From Ornithodoros turicata (taxonomy: Eukaryota; Arthropoda; Arachnida; Ixodida; Argasidae), in the NCBI RefSeq assembly GCF_037126465.1, contig NC_088209.1, forward strand, positions 25,611,146 to 25,675,145: DNA of 64,000 nt, read 5' to 3'. Position 1 is the first letter of the stretch, and each line of letters opens with the position of its first letter. Below the pieces are notes generated by a model. That model did no database searches. It was not told the origin of the DNA and saw nothing but the letters and a program-made list of their open reading frames with translations. The position numbers and the translations under genes are program-made. Below are positions 31,901-35,488 of the stretch, one piece after another.

Positions 31901-32150
31901 GCCCTCAGGGACATGTACTGTCATCGTGGACTTTCTCCTGTGGAACGTCAGAATGTTCTTTCACCACCACTCCCCCCCCCCACCCCGGCTTTACTTATAC
32001 GATTAGTGTTTAGCATGCTGCCCGCTTAACTCCCTTTGACTCTGATCTAATATCACTTTCAGAAAATCGGATGTTACGGGCTCAAACTTTACAAGCTGGT
32101 CCTCCAGGAGGTCTCACCAGTCTCGGAGCAAACCAGTAACGGAGTTATGA
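65..32150 (+). CDS. Large CDH23-like cadherin, 46 coding exons, 5' end outside window
   Basis: Calcium-dependent adhesion receptor of the plasma membrane. Seen: 46 exons join in phase to 2,729 codons plus stop. There are 23 linker motifs of the DxNDN type or its derivatives (for example VEDINDNPP, VLDVNDNAP, VEDVNDNSP), so 23 complete EC repeats follow the tail of an earlier one. Typical XEX, LDRE and AxDxDxGxN calcium motifs recur. Next come a membrane-adjacent region (27.9-29.9 kb), a helix around IIALSSVIFLGAVLGIVLL, a KKLRKRQK basic stretch and a tail ending VTEL. Family knowledge: CDH23 has 27 EC repeats, no catenin-binding region and a C-terminal PDZ ligand (ITEL in mammals, from memory) that binds harmonin. 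Inference: orthologue of CDH23, or of the arthropod Cad87A-like group, with about four EC repeats and the signal peptide upstream. No frameshift or stop was found, so the gene looks intact. A Fat or Dachsous identity is less likely because no EGF or laminin-G domains are seen. Confidence 0.88.
194..2244 (+). other. Cadherin intron, 2.05 kb, with foldback element
   Basis: No coding exon recognised. It holds a near-perfect 176-bp foldback at 923-1098 (listed separately). The rest is ordinary AT-rich intron sequence with short shadow reading frames. Confidence 0.7.
923..1098. repeat. Long foldback (hairpin) element
   Basis: The sequence from atcaaagag to the centre near 1011 is repeated as its reverse complement, with a 2-nt loop and only a few mismatches (for example acacatatggc against ccatgtgt). 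The whole 176 bp could form one hairpin. Fits a foldback MITE. There is no coding potential. Confidence 0.85.
2245..2556 (+). CDS. Cadherin exon 2: repeat 1 body, linker 2
   Basis: Acceptor ctgtttgaag, donor TTGCAG|GTATGA, phase 0 at both ends. Encodes AIDRDSGRN, SLDREVEPKLEFLVIAFDGG and linker VEDINDNPPYF, all with canonical calcium-binding residues, then FVNVPEEQ opening repeat 2. Confidence 0.92.
2557..5228 (+). other. Cadherin intron, 2.67 kb
   Basis: I see no exon with splice sites and cadherin motifs in this stretch, and no clear transposon. Reading frames here lack family motifs. Confidence 0.55.
5229..5468 (+). CDS. Cadherin exon 3: repeat 2 body
   Basis: Acceptor atttttcag, donor GTTCAG|GTACGT, 80 codons, phase 0 at both ends. 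Encodes AKDVDTGDNAVMKYRI, INEDTGTIST and LNFETRPEYVLQV. The usual DRE is NFE here, so calcium binding in this repeat may be reduced. Confidence 0.9.
5469..6869 (+). other. Cadherin intron, 1.4 kb, with a MITE and pyrimidine tract
   Basis: Holds the first 214-bp MITE (5721-5934) and a CT-rich tract near 6478-6546. No exon was recognised between them. Confidence 0.6.
5721..5934. mobile_element. 214-bp MITE, copy 1
   Basis: Ends AACGCCACCTAGAAAC and (reverse complement) AACGTCACCTAGATAC form terminal inverted repeats. A related element of the same length lies at 29308-29521. It encodes no transposase, so mobilisation by an autonomous relative is inferred. Confidence 0.75.
6870..7233 (+). CDS. 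Cadherin exon 4: linker 3, repeat 3, linker 4
   Basis: Acceptor gaattacag, donor GAGAAG|GTACTG. Encodes DVNDELVAF (a partly altered linker), IWENTT, a DRDPPENQVQF core and canonical linker VLDVNDNAPTF. Leaves one base (G) for the next exon. Confidence 0.92.
7296..7423 (+). CDS. Cadherin exon 5: repeat 4, first half
   Basis: Acceptor ttttccag, donor TCGGAA|GTAAGC. The split codon gives D. Encodes FALELPESLPVGTELPAF and AKDNDAGRNGKI, the calcium-binding AxDxDxGxN-type motif. Ends in phase 0. Confidence 0.92.
7542..7666 (+). CDS. Cadherin exon 6: repeat 4, second half
   Basis: Acceptor ttatttcag, donor CAGG|GTGAGC. Encodes FFVNNVTGSLTLISELDYE and FVLSAVDGGTPPRTG. Leaves two bases (GG), completed by A in the next exon. 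Confidence 0.92.
7750..7928 (+). CDS. Cadherin exon 7: linker 5, repeat 5 start
   Basis: Acceptor gaaccgcag, donor ATGCTG|GTAAGT. Encodes the altered linker VQNINEYSPEF, VAENAAKGTSVGQI and AQDQDGNRVVYAVSDGD. Leaves one base. Confidence 0.92.
7929..10597 (+). other. Cadherin intron, 2.67 kb
   Basis: No exon or clear transposon recognised. AT-rich stretches near 8800-8840 and 9380-9450 are unremarkable. Confidence 0.5.
10598..10836 (+). CDS. Cadherin exon 8: repeat 5 end, linker 6, GC donor
   Basis: Acceptor tctccgcag. Encodes YFGIEKDTGKLFV, FVVTATDDGVPENH, the altered linker VKEVNNYPPVF and VLEKYATDRVIIK. The 3' junction is ATCAAG|GCAAGT, a good GC-AG donor, with no GT at that place. The join to LSATDKD is exactly what the fold expects. 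Ends in phase 0. Confidence 0.88.
10837..11812 (+). other. Cadherin intron (GC-AG), 0.98 kb
   Basis: Starts GCAAGT and ends ctttgcag. No other feature recognised. Confidence 0.6.
11813..11996 (+). CDS. Cadherin exon 9: repeat 6 body
   Basis: Acceptor gtctttgcag, donor AAGACT|GTAAGT. Encodes LSATDKDLQNNTITYDI, MIDHQLGEIRV and LDYDRKKQYVMLVQAKD. Leaves one base (T). Confidence 0.9.
12346..12402. repeat. (CTGT)n microsatellite
   Basis: About a dozen CTGT units, interrupted twice near the left end by GGT. Likely length-polymorphic. Confidence 0.9.
12418..13017. mobile_element. Non-autonomous element with long terminal inverted repeats
   Basis: The left arm (tacggccagg ... atgactaattaccta ... 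ctttaattaggg ... caaaagcgggat) is matched in reverse complement by the right arm ending cctggccgtgta. The arms are roughly 150-200 bp with small gaps, around a unique centre of about 200 bp. No transposase reading frame was seen. Confidence 0.75.
13710..13849 (+). CDS. Cadherin exon 10: repeat 6 end, linker 7
   Basis: Acceptor ctctttcag, donor CTGAGC|GTAAGT. Encodes MVTIDVLDSNDHAPTF (nearly canonical linker) and SLPENLPAGHCFLS. Ends in phase 0. Confidence 0.9.
13850..14604 (+). other. Cadherin intron, 0.75 kb
   Basis: No exon recognised. A short fragment near 14056 (ttcaccacataacacgct) matches the ends of the foldback elements at 34.5 and 49.1 kb. Confidence 0.5.
14605..15423 (+). CDS. Cadherin exon 11: repeats 7 to 9 in one 819-nt exon
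   Basis: Acceptor gaactag, donor GTGCAG|GTAAGT, 273 codons, phase 0 at both ends. Encodes LDRERRDSYEFAVSATDG, linker VVDENDNPPRF, all of repeat 8 (AIDLDVANNGEI), the altered linker VSSTLNNPPVF, and repeat 9 (VDENAANV, AMDPDEGSSGKV, LDFEQVKHLEVFVEARDDG). It is by far the longest exon of the gene, so introns were probably lost here. Confidence 0.95.
15424..16212 (+). other. Cadherin intron, 0.79 kb
   Basis: Nothing recognised beyond splice sites. Confidence 0.5.
16213..16502 (+). CDS. Cadherin exon 12: linker 10, repeat 10
   Basis: Acceptor cgtttcag, donor ACAAG|GTTCGT. Encodes canonical linker VNDVNDNSPEF, AIDLDSSAGGNNDIKF, IHPKTGQVFAT and LRIVATDSS. The strand that normally carries LDRE is shortened to PLQLGAE. 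Leaves two bases (AG). Confidence 0.9.
16568..16787 (+). CDS. Cadherin exon 13: linker 11, repeat 11 start
   Basis: Acceptor cctttgcag, donor GACACA|GTGCGT. Encodes VEVFRETVDEPTPAF, a linker with no DxND motif, and a repeat start (SASVIEAGATVLEA) that lacks XEX calcium residues. A calcium-poor junction is inferred. Confidence 0.88.
16873..16980 (+). CDS. Cadherin exon 14: repeat 11, second part
   Basis: A 36-codon exon. Acceptor tttttgtag, donor GCTGGA|GTATGC, phase 0. Encodes GRIVTTNRLDAEKQ and YHFMVVAVNRND, completing the DTG motif begun in exon 13. It is too short to stand out as a reading frame; phase and motif fit place it. Confidence 0.88.
17012..17517. mobile_element. MITE with ACTCTAAG-type ends
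   Basis: Left end ACACTCTAAGGAAAAATGAG and right end (reverse complement) starting TGCACTCTAAGAATCG form imperfect terminal inverted repeats. Related ends occur at 46437, 48238 and 51095, so a dispersed family is likely. It sits wholly in the intron 16981-17564. No transposase seen. Confidence 0.65.
17565..17708 (+). CDS. Cadherin exon 15: linker 12, repeat 12 start
   Basis: Acceptor gtttctag, donor GAAAAG|GTAACC, phase 0. Encodes VVVQLTDKNVKCPKF (linker lacking DxND), SIQENSPPDTVVLPNL and AEDADKFEK. Confidence 0.9.
17819..17959 (+). CDS. Cadherin exon 16: repeat 12 middle
   Basis: Acceptor tttttaaag, donor CTAACG|GTAAGA, 47 codons, phase 0. Encodes ISYQITEDNSNDNFLLD and PLDRDSMPSILQGIYTLT. 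Confidence 0.88.
18019..18135 (+). CDS. Cadherin exon 17: repeat 12 end, linker 13
   Basis: Acceptor cttcataag, donor GAAGAG|GTAAGC, 39 codons, phase 0. Encodes VKVFVEDVNDNSPVFEKNDY and VVELEE; the linker is canonical. The preceding intron is only 59 nt. Confidence 0.9.
18136..18697 (+). other. Cadherin intron, 0.56 kb
   Basis: No exon or repeat recognised. Confidence 0.5.
18698..18788 (+). CDS. Cadherin exon 18: repeat 13 start
   Basis: Acceptor atctttccag, donor GGACG|GTGAGC. Encodes NTPPGQTVTHLTAMDRDG and GKIRYYILD. Leaves one base (G). Confidence 0.9.
18876..19003 (+). CDS. Cadherin exon 19: repeat 13 middle
   Basis: Acceptor tatatctag, donor AACACT|GTAAGT. Encodes FSMDETTGVISVRVIPDREK and YMLKVLAVDSANN. 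Phase 0 end. Confidence 0.9.
19143..19233 (+). CDS. Cadherin exon 20: repeat 13 end, linker 14
   Basis: Acceptor gacactag, donor GAAG|GTAACG. Encodes VHIIIKDTNDWTPTF and FYLNVTE. Leaves one base (G). Confidence 0.88.
19234..19867 (+). other. Cadherin intron, 0.63 kb
   Basis: No exon recognised between the two splice sites. Confidence 0.5.
19868..20001 (+). CDS. Cadherin exon 21: repeat 14 start
   Basis: Acceptor gctcacag, donor AATGGG|GTACGT. Encodes VGAFVQLPVADYDDGINRQV and FRLGVNENG. Phase 0 end. Confidence 0.88.
20065..20187 (+). CDS. Cadherin exon 22: repeat 14 middle
   Basis: Acceptor gattccag, donor ACTACT|GTGAGT, 41 codons, phase 0. Encodes VVSELDRDKYKVPD and LVVVAARDMGTPSRTG. Confidence 0.92.
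20292..20472 (+). CDS. Cadherin exon 23: linker 15, repeat 15 start
   Basis: Acceptor ctctatgcag, donor TTCAA|GTATGC. Encodes VAIVIQDVNDSPPQF, VSESAPVGGVIDTV and RATDPDSPKNTNISYSF. Leaves one base (A). Confidence 0.92.
20473..20928 (+). other. Cadherin intron, 0.46 kb
   Basis: Nothing recognised beyond splice sites. Confidence 0.5.
20929..21047 (+). CDS. Cadherin exon 24: repeat 15 end
   Basis: Acceptor ttcttcag, donor ACTAGC|GTGAGT. Encodes PFMIDPILGTVNITRALD and YSIEVEADDGLWRTS. Phase 0 end. Confidence 0.9.
21170..21373 (+). CDS. Cadherin exon 25: linker 16, repeat 16 start
   Basis: Acceptor ttttgtacag, donor TCACAG|GTAATG, 68 codons, phase 0. Encodes the linker MKIYVSEAEERDPRF, which lacks DxND, and FHVLENIAGAKVGQV. 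The AxDxD calcium loop is also missing (LQSRTVRANSQM). Confidence 0.9.
21497..21595 (+). CDS. Cadherin exon 26: repeat 16 middle
   Basis: A 33-codon exon. Acceptor tacggtag, donor AAAGTG|GTAAGT, phase 0. Encodes DGEIYTRVGLDREKRSKY and FTVMLEE. Identified by phase and the LDRE motif. Confidence 0.88.
21686..21802 (+). CDS. Cadherin exon 27: linker 17, repeat 17 start
   Basis: Acceptor gtttcacag, donor ACGGTG|GTAAGG, phase 0. Encodes VTVEVVDVNDEVPTF and TIRENSPPGTLVTV. Confidence 0.92.
21912..22088 (+). CDS. Cadherin exon 28: repeat 17 body
   Basis: Acceptor ttttaccag, donor CTGCAG|GTAAGG, 59 codons, phase 0. Encodes AAIDNDSGNNSVVRYSL and VLDRELADHYELQ. Confidence 0.92.
22162..22411 (+). CDS. 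Cadherin exon 29: linker 18, repeat 18 start
   Basis: Acceptor tgcgcgtag, donor ACCG|GTAAGT. Encodes VTARDLGNLSSS, linker VEDENDNAPVF, LPETARPGARV and AADADESGVNSKVEYSIV. Leaves one base (G). Confidence 0.93.
22412..23082 (+). other. Cadherin intron, 0.67 kb
   Basis: No exon or repeat recognised. Confidence 0.5.
23083..23364 (+). CDS. Cadherin exon 30: repeat 18 end, linker 19, repeat 19 start
   Basis: Acceptor ccatttcag, donor CCAAA|GTACGA. Encodes LNVSAADGRGLANL, linker VLDVNDHKPTF, FSIPEGSYKEE and RAVDEDRGKNGAVDYAL. Leaves one base (A). Confidence 0.92.
23365..23731 (+). other. Cadherin intron, 0.37 kb, with G and C runs
   Basis: Contains a G-rich run near 23427-23442 and a C run near 23564-23576. 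No exon seen. Confidence 0.6.
23732..23826 (+). CDS. Cadherin exon 31: repeat 19 middle
   Basis: Acceptor tgcttccag, donor ATCCTT|GTAAGT. Encodes FHVDVHTGELFATG and ILDRETKKDYRFQIL. Phase 0 end. Confidence 0.92.
23891..24031 (+). CDS. Cadherin exon 32: linker 20, repeat 20 start
   Basis: Acceptor tctctgtag, 47 codons, phase 0. Encodes ALDNGEPPQNS, VTITVEDVNDEKPRFF and IPENLDPGQK. The donor AAAAG|GTCGGG is weak, but only this site gives a correct join to VTQIRAFDPD. Confidence 0.87.
24112..24214 (+). CDS. Cadherin exon 33: repeat 20 middle
   Basis: Acceptor ggttcacag, donor TAAAG|GTCAGT. Encodes VTQIRAFDPDTGENGLVFY and KFYIDSK. Leaves one base (G). Confidence 0.9.
24414..24655. mobile_element. 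242-bp MITE with TACAGGGTGGC ends
   Basis: Left end TACAGGGTGGCAACCTTATA is matched by the right end (reverse complement) TACAGGGTGGCCACCTATAA. No coding capacity. Family not identified. Confidence 0.75.
24975..25050 (+). mobile_element. SINE fragment (SINE-1 family)
   Basis: Aligns by eye with the body of the full SINEs at 44.3 and 62.4 kb (cggcacagttcc, gaagtctgcccaggacgca, C-rich run). Head and 3' end are absent. Confidence 0.6.
25426..25683 (+). CDS. Cadherin exon 34: repeat 20 end, linker 21
   Basis: Acceptor ctttccag, donor GACA|GTAAGA. Encodes TLSKLDYEKQEFYNMTVIAY, linker VTDRNDVIPEF and LEVAENTRVGDVVYTL. Leaves one base (A). Confidence 0.92.
25684..26583 (+). other. Cadherin intron, 0.9 kb
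   Basis: Nothing recognised. Confidence 0.5.
26584..26732 (+). CDS. Cadherin exon 35: repeat 21 body
   Basis: Acceptor cttgtttcag, donor GCCGAA|GTACGT. Encodes FRVEPSTGEIRLSKALD and YKLSVSATDNGDPPKS. Phase 0 end. Confidence 0.9.
26847..27018 (+). CDS. Cadherin exon 36: linker 22, repeat 22 start, GC donor
   Basis: Acceptor tatatgtcag. Encodes VNIIVGSGQGVRLFPL, a linker without DxND, VLVFENQLAPQ and VDYSIVGKDYN. The donor is CAATG|GCAAGA, a second GC-AG intron; the next exon starts GC and the split codon gives YNGLFAIEPDTG as expected. Confidence 0.85.
27094..27231 (+). CDS. Cadherin exon 37: repeat 22 body
   Basis: Acceptor cttctccag, donor CGAAA|GTAAGC. Encodes FAIEPDTGRLSV, SSLDREAQPKYVVKIRAMN and a basic stretch KRRVGRAVRDNE. 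An earlier GT (27216) would put the next exon out of frame, so the later donor is chosen. Leaves one base (A). Confidence 0.88.
27319..27488 (+). CDS. Cadherin exon 38: linker 23, repeat 23 start
   Basis: Acceptor tttcctag, donor CTCCAC|GTAAGT. Encodes an acidic RRGEEESEHVAFDEAL, linker VGDENDNSPVF and AAVPLEASFGYQV. Phase 0 end. Confidence 0.9.
27604..27822 (+). CDS. Cadherin exon 39: repeat 23 body
   Basis: Acceptor cgtttcag, donor GTCTTC|GTAAGC, 73 codons, phase 0. Encodes ARDADTGYNGAIRYEI, FQIDPVTGIVRSV and FDVKAVDREGSEGG. Last EC repeat. Confidence 0.92.
27915..28003 (+). CDS. Cadherin exon 40: membrane-adjacent domain, part 1
   Basis: Acceptor ttcttccag, donor TCGG|GTACGT. Encodes VYVLPETKLVLFVTDTPP and VEQNIDRIL. 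From here there are no EC motifs. CDH23 and PCDH15 have a ferredoxin-like membrane-adjacent domain at this place (family knowledge). Leaves two bases. Confidence 0.88.
28067..28150 (+). CDS. Cadherin exon 41: membrane-adjacent domain, part 2
   Basis: Acceptor cgtacctcag, donor GAAGC|GTAAGC. Encodes YLGNVTGFDVKMAKLEP and HHEDEVEHPEA. Leaves two bases. Confidence 0.85.
28265..28333 (+). CDS. Cadherin exon 42: membrane-adjacent domain, part 3
   Basis: A 69-nt exon. Acceptor ctttccag, donor CTGAC|GTAAGT. Encodes SDLFLYAINKDTNEIVD and TDTLL. Leaves two bases. Confidence 0.85.
28478..28633. mobile_element. 156-bp MITE with CAGTGGCGTAGCCAG ends
   Basis: Left end CAGTGGCGTAGCCAGAAA and right end CTGGCTACGCCACTG are a perfect 15-bp terminal inverted repeat. 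This end sequence is common among DNA transposons of many animals (recollection). No coding capacity. Confidence 0.85.
28880..28912. repeat. (CT)n microsatellite
   Basis: About sixteen CT units in an intron. Confidence 0.9.
29308..29521. mobile_element. 214-bp MITE, copy 2
   Basis: Same length and ends as copy 1 at 5721-5934 (AACGCCACCTAGAAAC; reverse complement of right end AACGCCACCTAGATAC). Internal parts also align (cgaccgtgc or gaccgtgcct, tggagacgagccg, gcgattggctga or gcgatcggctga). Confidence 0.75.
29840..30034 (+). CDS. Cadherin exon 43: transmembrane exon
   Basis: Acceptor gccttttcag, donor AGAAA|GTAGGA. Encodes the end of the membrane-adjacent region (VIVRYLETFRIRRIQGVSV) and a single helix with core IIALSSVIFLGAVLGIVLL, then CSSC at the inner face. 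Leaves two bases (AA). Confidence 0.92.
30111..30278 (+). CDS. Cadherin exon 44: juxtamembrane cytoplasmic region
   Basis: Acceptor tcgttttag, donor GTGCC|GTGAGT. Encodes KKLRKRQKTWEQQRLYS, a basic stop-transfer, then a Gly/Pro-rich part (MGKGAGNPYGG, IPGGPPVGAPA). Leaves two bases. Confidence 0.9.
30279..30958 (+). other. Cadherin intron, 0.68 kb
   Basis: No exon recognised. Contains an AATTAA-rich patch near 30665-30715. Confidence 0.5.
30959..31135 (+). CDS. Cadherin exon 45: cytoplasmic tail
   Basis: Acceptor aattttcag, donor ACTGT|GTAGGT. Encodes MDYNDSLTDTYSVSKHNK, NPPRSPRFERYG and WYDNRDVDT. If the intron is kept, translation stops at TAG 31137-31139, giving a tail without the VTEL end. 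Leaves two bases (GT). Confidence 0.88.
31136..32062 (+). other. Last cadherin intron, 0.93 kb
   Basis: Begins with the in-frame TAG described for exon 45. A C-rich run lies at about 31973-31984. No exon seen. Confidence 0.6.
32063..32150 (+). CDS. Cadherin exon 46: C-terminus with PDZ ligand, stop
   Basis: Acceptor tcactttcag. Encodes KSDVTGSNFTSWSSRRSHQS then RSKPVTEL and TGA at 32148-32150. The terminal T-E-L fits the class I PDZ ligand S/T-x-hydrophobic, as in CDH23. The phase (GT plus A) closes perfectly. Confidence 0.87.
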
Positions 32151-33210
32151 GTGCAGCGTCGCTCCTCACACTAGCGTTTCTTTTCTATTTTTTAAACACG
32201 TGCGCATCGCTTGCCCGCAACCGACAGCGTAACCCAATAACAACTGCGAAGACGCCGGAATGTGCTTCACGTTGGGAAGCTCCAAGTCTGCAATGGACGC
32301 ATGAAACGACGGGTTGCAGACATCATCATGGGACACTTCGAGCGAGTCTCAGTGTGTGTGTGTGTGTGTGTGTGCAGTGCTACAGAAAGGTGACTTTTAC
32401 AAACTTGTTGTGGCCTGCAGCATTGGGGTCTTCATGATGATGTAATTTATGACGTAAGTGCCTTGTGAGAACATTTTGCATACTCACTAATATTGCCAAG
32501 GGCAAATAGTTCTCTGTACTCATGCATGTGCTTCAACATGCTTAGAGAATACTTTTTTTTTCTTGATTATGCTGATCATGAAGTATATGCTGATGACTTC
32601 GTTGATATACTTTCAGCTGCACTACAAGTGCCAATCGTTATGAAATGTGCCACTGGCTGGATAACTTAAATGTAATTCGTCGTGTCGGATGTATCGTTAT
32701 CCGGCTTTCCTGCGTTCCTTCGACAACGCAGTGTCTAGGCCTTTCATACCAAGAACTTTGCTGAGTAACCCTAGAGTCATAGCGGCATAACTCGCTCAAA
32801 GTCAACCGCTCCGTAGAATGACGCCGTTCTCATGTCGGACTTGTGGCGTGCGTCCCACGTTTTCAACGCATCAGAAGAGAAGACTGGGCGATACCATTTT
32901 GATGGCAGTTGGTCTTGAGCTCATACTTTTGCAGTGACAGTCTTAGTGTTCGACTATGGGGGCTTTGCATATTCTTACATAGAAAGATCACCTCTTCCAG
33001 CCCCAGTTGTGCTTCTGAAGTATGCGTGCATGTGCGTGTGAGATACACATTCATGATATCACCTGTGTTGTAAAAAATGTCGGTCAAAACTAATGAAGGT
33101 GTACATCATGTATGAGAACCTGCATGCTGTCTGTTTCTTGTAAATAGCTCCTAAAATACCTATTATTTTATTTTTGTTTATATCAAATAAAATCTAGAGT
33201 CTACAGGTTA
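32151..33210 (+). other. 3' UTR of the cadherin gene
   Basis: About 1 kb from the stop codon to the poly(A) signal. Includes a (GT)n run at 32350-32374. No convincing exon of another gene. Confidence 0.7.
33186..33191 (+). terminator. Poly(A) signal AATAAA
   Basis: AATAAA about 1.04 kb after the stop codon, followed within 30 nt by a GT-rich stretch (acatgtgttcctttaactc). Most likely cleavage is near 33205-33215. Confidence 0.7.
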
Positions 33211-34475
33211 CATGTGTTCCTTTAACTCTTTTGCCTCTTTCGTTGGTTACCTCAATTTTATTTGCAGGTTGCAGCGCGTTTTCGGCATTTATTCCTGGGG
33301 AGATTCGGCGGGTGTCTCTCATCATTTATATGTTTTGTCAGATTCGGATATTTTCGGCATTTTAACACGTGCGCACCAAATGGATGTCGAAAAATCGGCT
33401 GCTACACTGACTCGTGGAAGCATTGCAACTTAGTAGGGGGACATGGAGAACGCAAAGAATTTCCTTTCCTTTGTTGGGGCGTTCCTCGTGTAGTTGAAAC
33501 CCCGTAGGCCCAGCAGTGAAAGTGTTATAAGGGAAGGTTTTTCCCTGAACTAAAGGGTAGTGGCTTCGCAGGGCGCTATTCCCTGCATTCCACCCGGAAA
33601 CGAGGTAAAGGGGAAAAAAAGAAAATGTGTTTTGCCCCAGAGGGGGGGAAATTTTTTTTATTCCGTGTTAGCGCCGCGAAGCAACTGTGGCTATGAGCGG
33701 CGTACAGACTTGGATAGATGGAGAGAGGACAGCAGGAAGGAGTGGGGGAGAGGGGGGAAATGCAATCGGCCACAGCACTTTCGGCATGTAATGTAATTCG
33801 GATTTTTTCAGAACGTGCCGAATTTCCAAGAAAATGCTAAGCGCTTTTTTTTTTCGAAAACGCGGAACCCGAAGTGTATCAAACAGAGTCCAACCTCACA
33901 ATCTTTACGCGGGAGCCAGCAGAAGAAAACGTAACGTTGTAGACCGATAGACGGGTAGAAAATCCAGCGAACCGGTAAGGAAGTCTGCGAAAGGAAGTAC
34001 CTCAGGAAGGACGAGAGATGGCTCTCGTCCTGACGCACTTCCTTTCATATTAAATATTGATGAAATATACACATATGCACGAAATTATTGAAAACACTGT
34101 AAAATCATTCAATAGAAGAATCTGCTCTGCTGCTACAGGTTTTCGTTACTGACCTCGCCGCGTACTTGGAGCGGACAGCGGTTAAAGAGAGGAACGACAC
34201 ATAAACCCCTTCACACTTTTACTCCATGTAAGTTCATACGTGGATACCCAAAGGTTAATATGTCTGAAAGTTAGCACCTTAGAAGACATCCGATTTCTGC
34301 TGAGAATCTTGAAGGCGTTACAAAACATGGAGTTAGCAAGACCGTTTCACAGAAAAAAAAAAAAAGAAAGAAATGAAGGTCGCTGGCGACCAGTGTCAAG
34401 TGAATCGTAACCTCTCGTTCTCAGCTGTAGTACATACCGCCGCCTCCGCCTACAATCTCTCACCCTTCCACTGCT
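33211..34475. other. Intergenic, 1.3 kb
   Basis: No gene recognised. Holds one minus-strand SINE fragment (33650-33758); the rest has only shadow reading frames. Confidence 0.6.
33650..33758 (-). mobile_element. SINE-1 fragment, 3' part
   Basis: Reverse complement of the 3' end of the full SINE at 62.4 kb (tccttcctgctgtcctctct, catctatccaagtctgtacg, ttgcttcgcggcgcta), with a T-rich stretch where the A tail would be. Confidence 0.75.
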
Positions 34476-34748
34476 ACACTCTTAAAAATGAGAGTGGTGG
34501 TGGTGGTGATGGGTCTTAAAAATGAGCTTCACCACATAGCACGCTCCTAGCCAACCACCATCCCGAATGACAACGTTCTCGCCCCTGATTTGTTGAAAAC
34601 GGGAGGAGGAGCCTATTTTGTGCCGTGCATAATGGCACAAAATAGGCTCCTCCTCCCGTTTTCAACAAATCTAGGGCGAGAACGTTGTCATTCGGGGTGA
34701 TGGTTCGCTAAGAGCGTGTTATGTGGTGAAGTTCATTTTTAAGAGTGT
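34476..34748. mobile_element. Long foldback MITE with ACACTCTTAAAAATGA ends
   Basis: Ends ACACTCTTAAAAATGA and TCATTTTTAAGAGTGT are inverted repeats. Inside, gcctattttgtgcc and ggcacaaaataggc start two long arms running outward for about 110 bp with few mismatches. The left end has a partial duplication (cttaaaaatgag occurs twice around a GGTGGT repeat). Confidence 0.85.
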
Positions 34749-35100
34749 AGGGTTCACCGTGCCTCCCTCATTACCGGCATTACTCTCGTTCGGGGCGTCC
34801 CATACCGGAAAATGGAATCCCGTCATCGCAGATAATCTCATTCCATTCGTTGCCGGCTCCTACCGGTTCTAGCCCTTAGTGTCACTATCACACTCATGTC
34901 ATAATGAATTGGACCTGGCCAATCTCCCTTGCGGGTCGCGGCCATCTTCCTGAGAAGAAGAAGAAGGAGAATCAGGGCATCCCTGTGTCCAAATTGAACT
35001 GAATGTTTTAGCACATATACTATACGGAGGGTCGTTTTAATGCGTTAGTATTAGGAGTGTCAAAGTGGAAAAAGTTGTGTGCGTGTATGATGGTGAAGCC
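34749..35100. other. Intergenic stretch
   Basis: Nothing recognised. Confidence 0.5.
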
Positions 35101-35488
35101 TCACCGAGGAAGAAAAGGATGTATAAGAAAGGAGGTATAAGTGGAGATGTAAAGGGGAGATAAGAGGGTAAATGTAAATGAAGGCAAATGAAATGAAATT
35201 GAAGTAGTTAAAAGTAATTAAGAGTAAGAAGTGAGAGTAATTAAAGATAATTAGAGGTAAGGTAAAATAAAACACAGTTGAGTTTAAAGGTAACGAATGC
35301 AAGACATACGTAATTAAGAGAAAGATTTAATGAAAGCAAAGGTAATTAACGTCAAATGAAGGGAAATTGAGAGTAATTAAAGAAAATAAACGTAGTTAAA
35401 GAGAATAAAATGAAATTCAAGATTACCTCAGGTTACCTGCGGTAAGTAAAGGGTAATTGAAAGTAATTCAGGCTAATTAAATGCAAAA
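35100..35488. repeat. Purine-rich AATTAA degenerate repeat
   Basis: Many irregular copies of GTAATTAAAG-like words at roughly 10-30 bp spacing on a strongly purine-rich + strand, running into the satellite array. May be decayed satellite edge. Confidence 0.6.
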
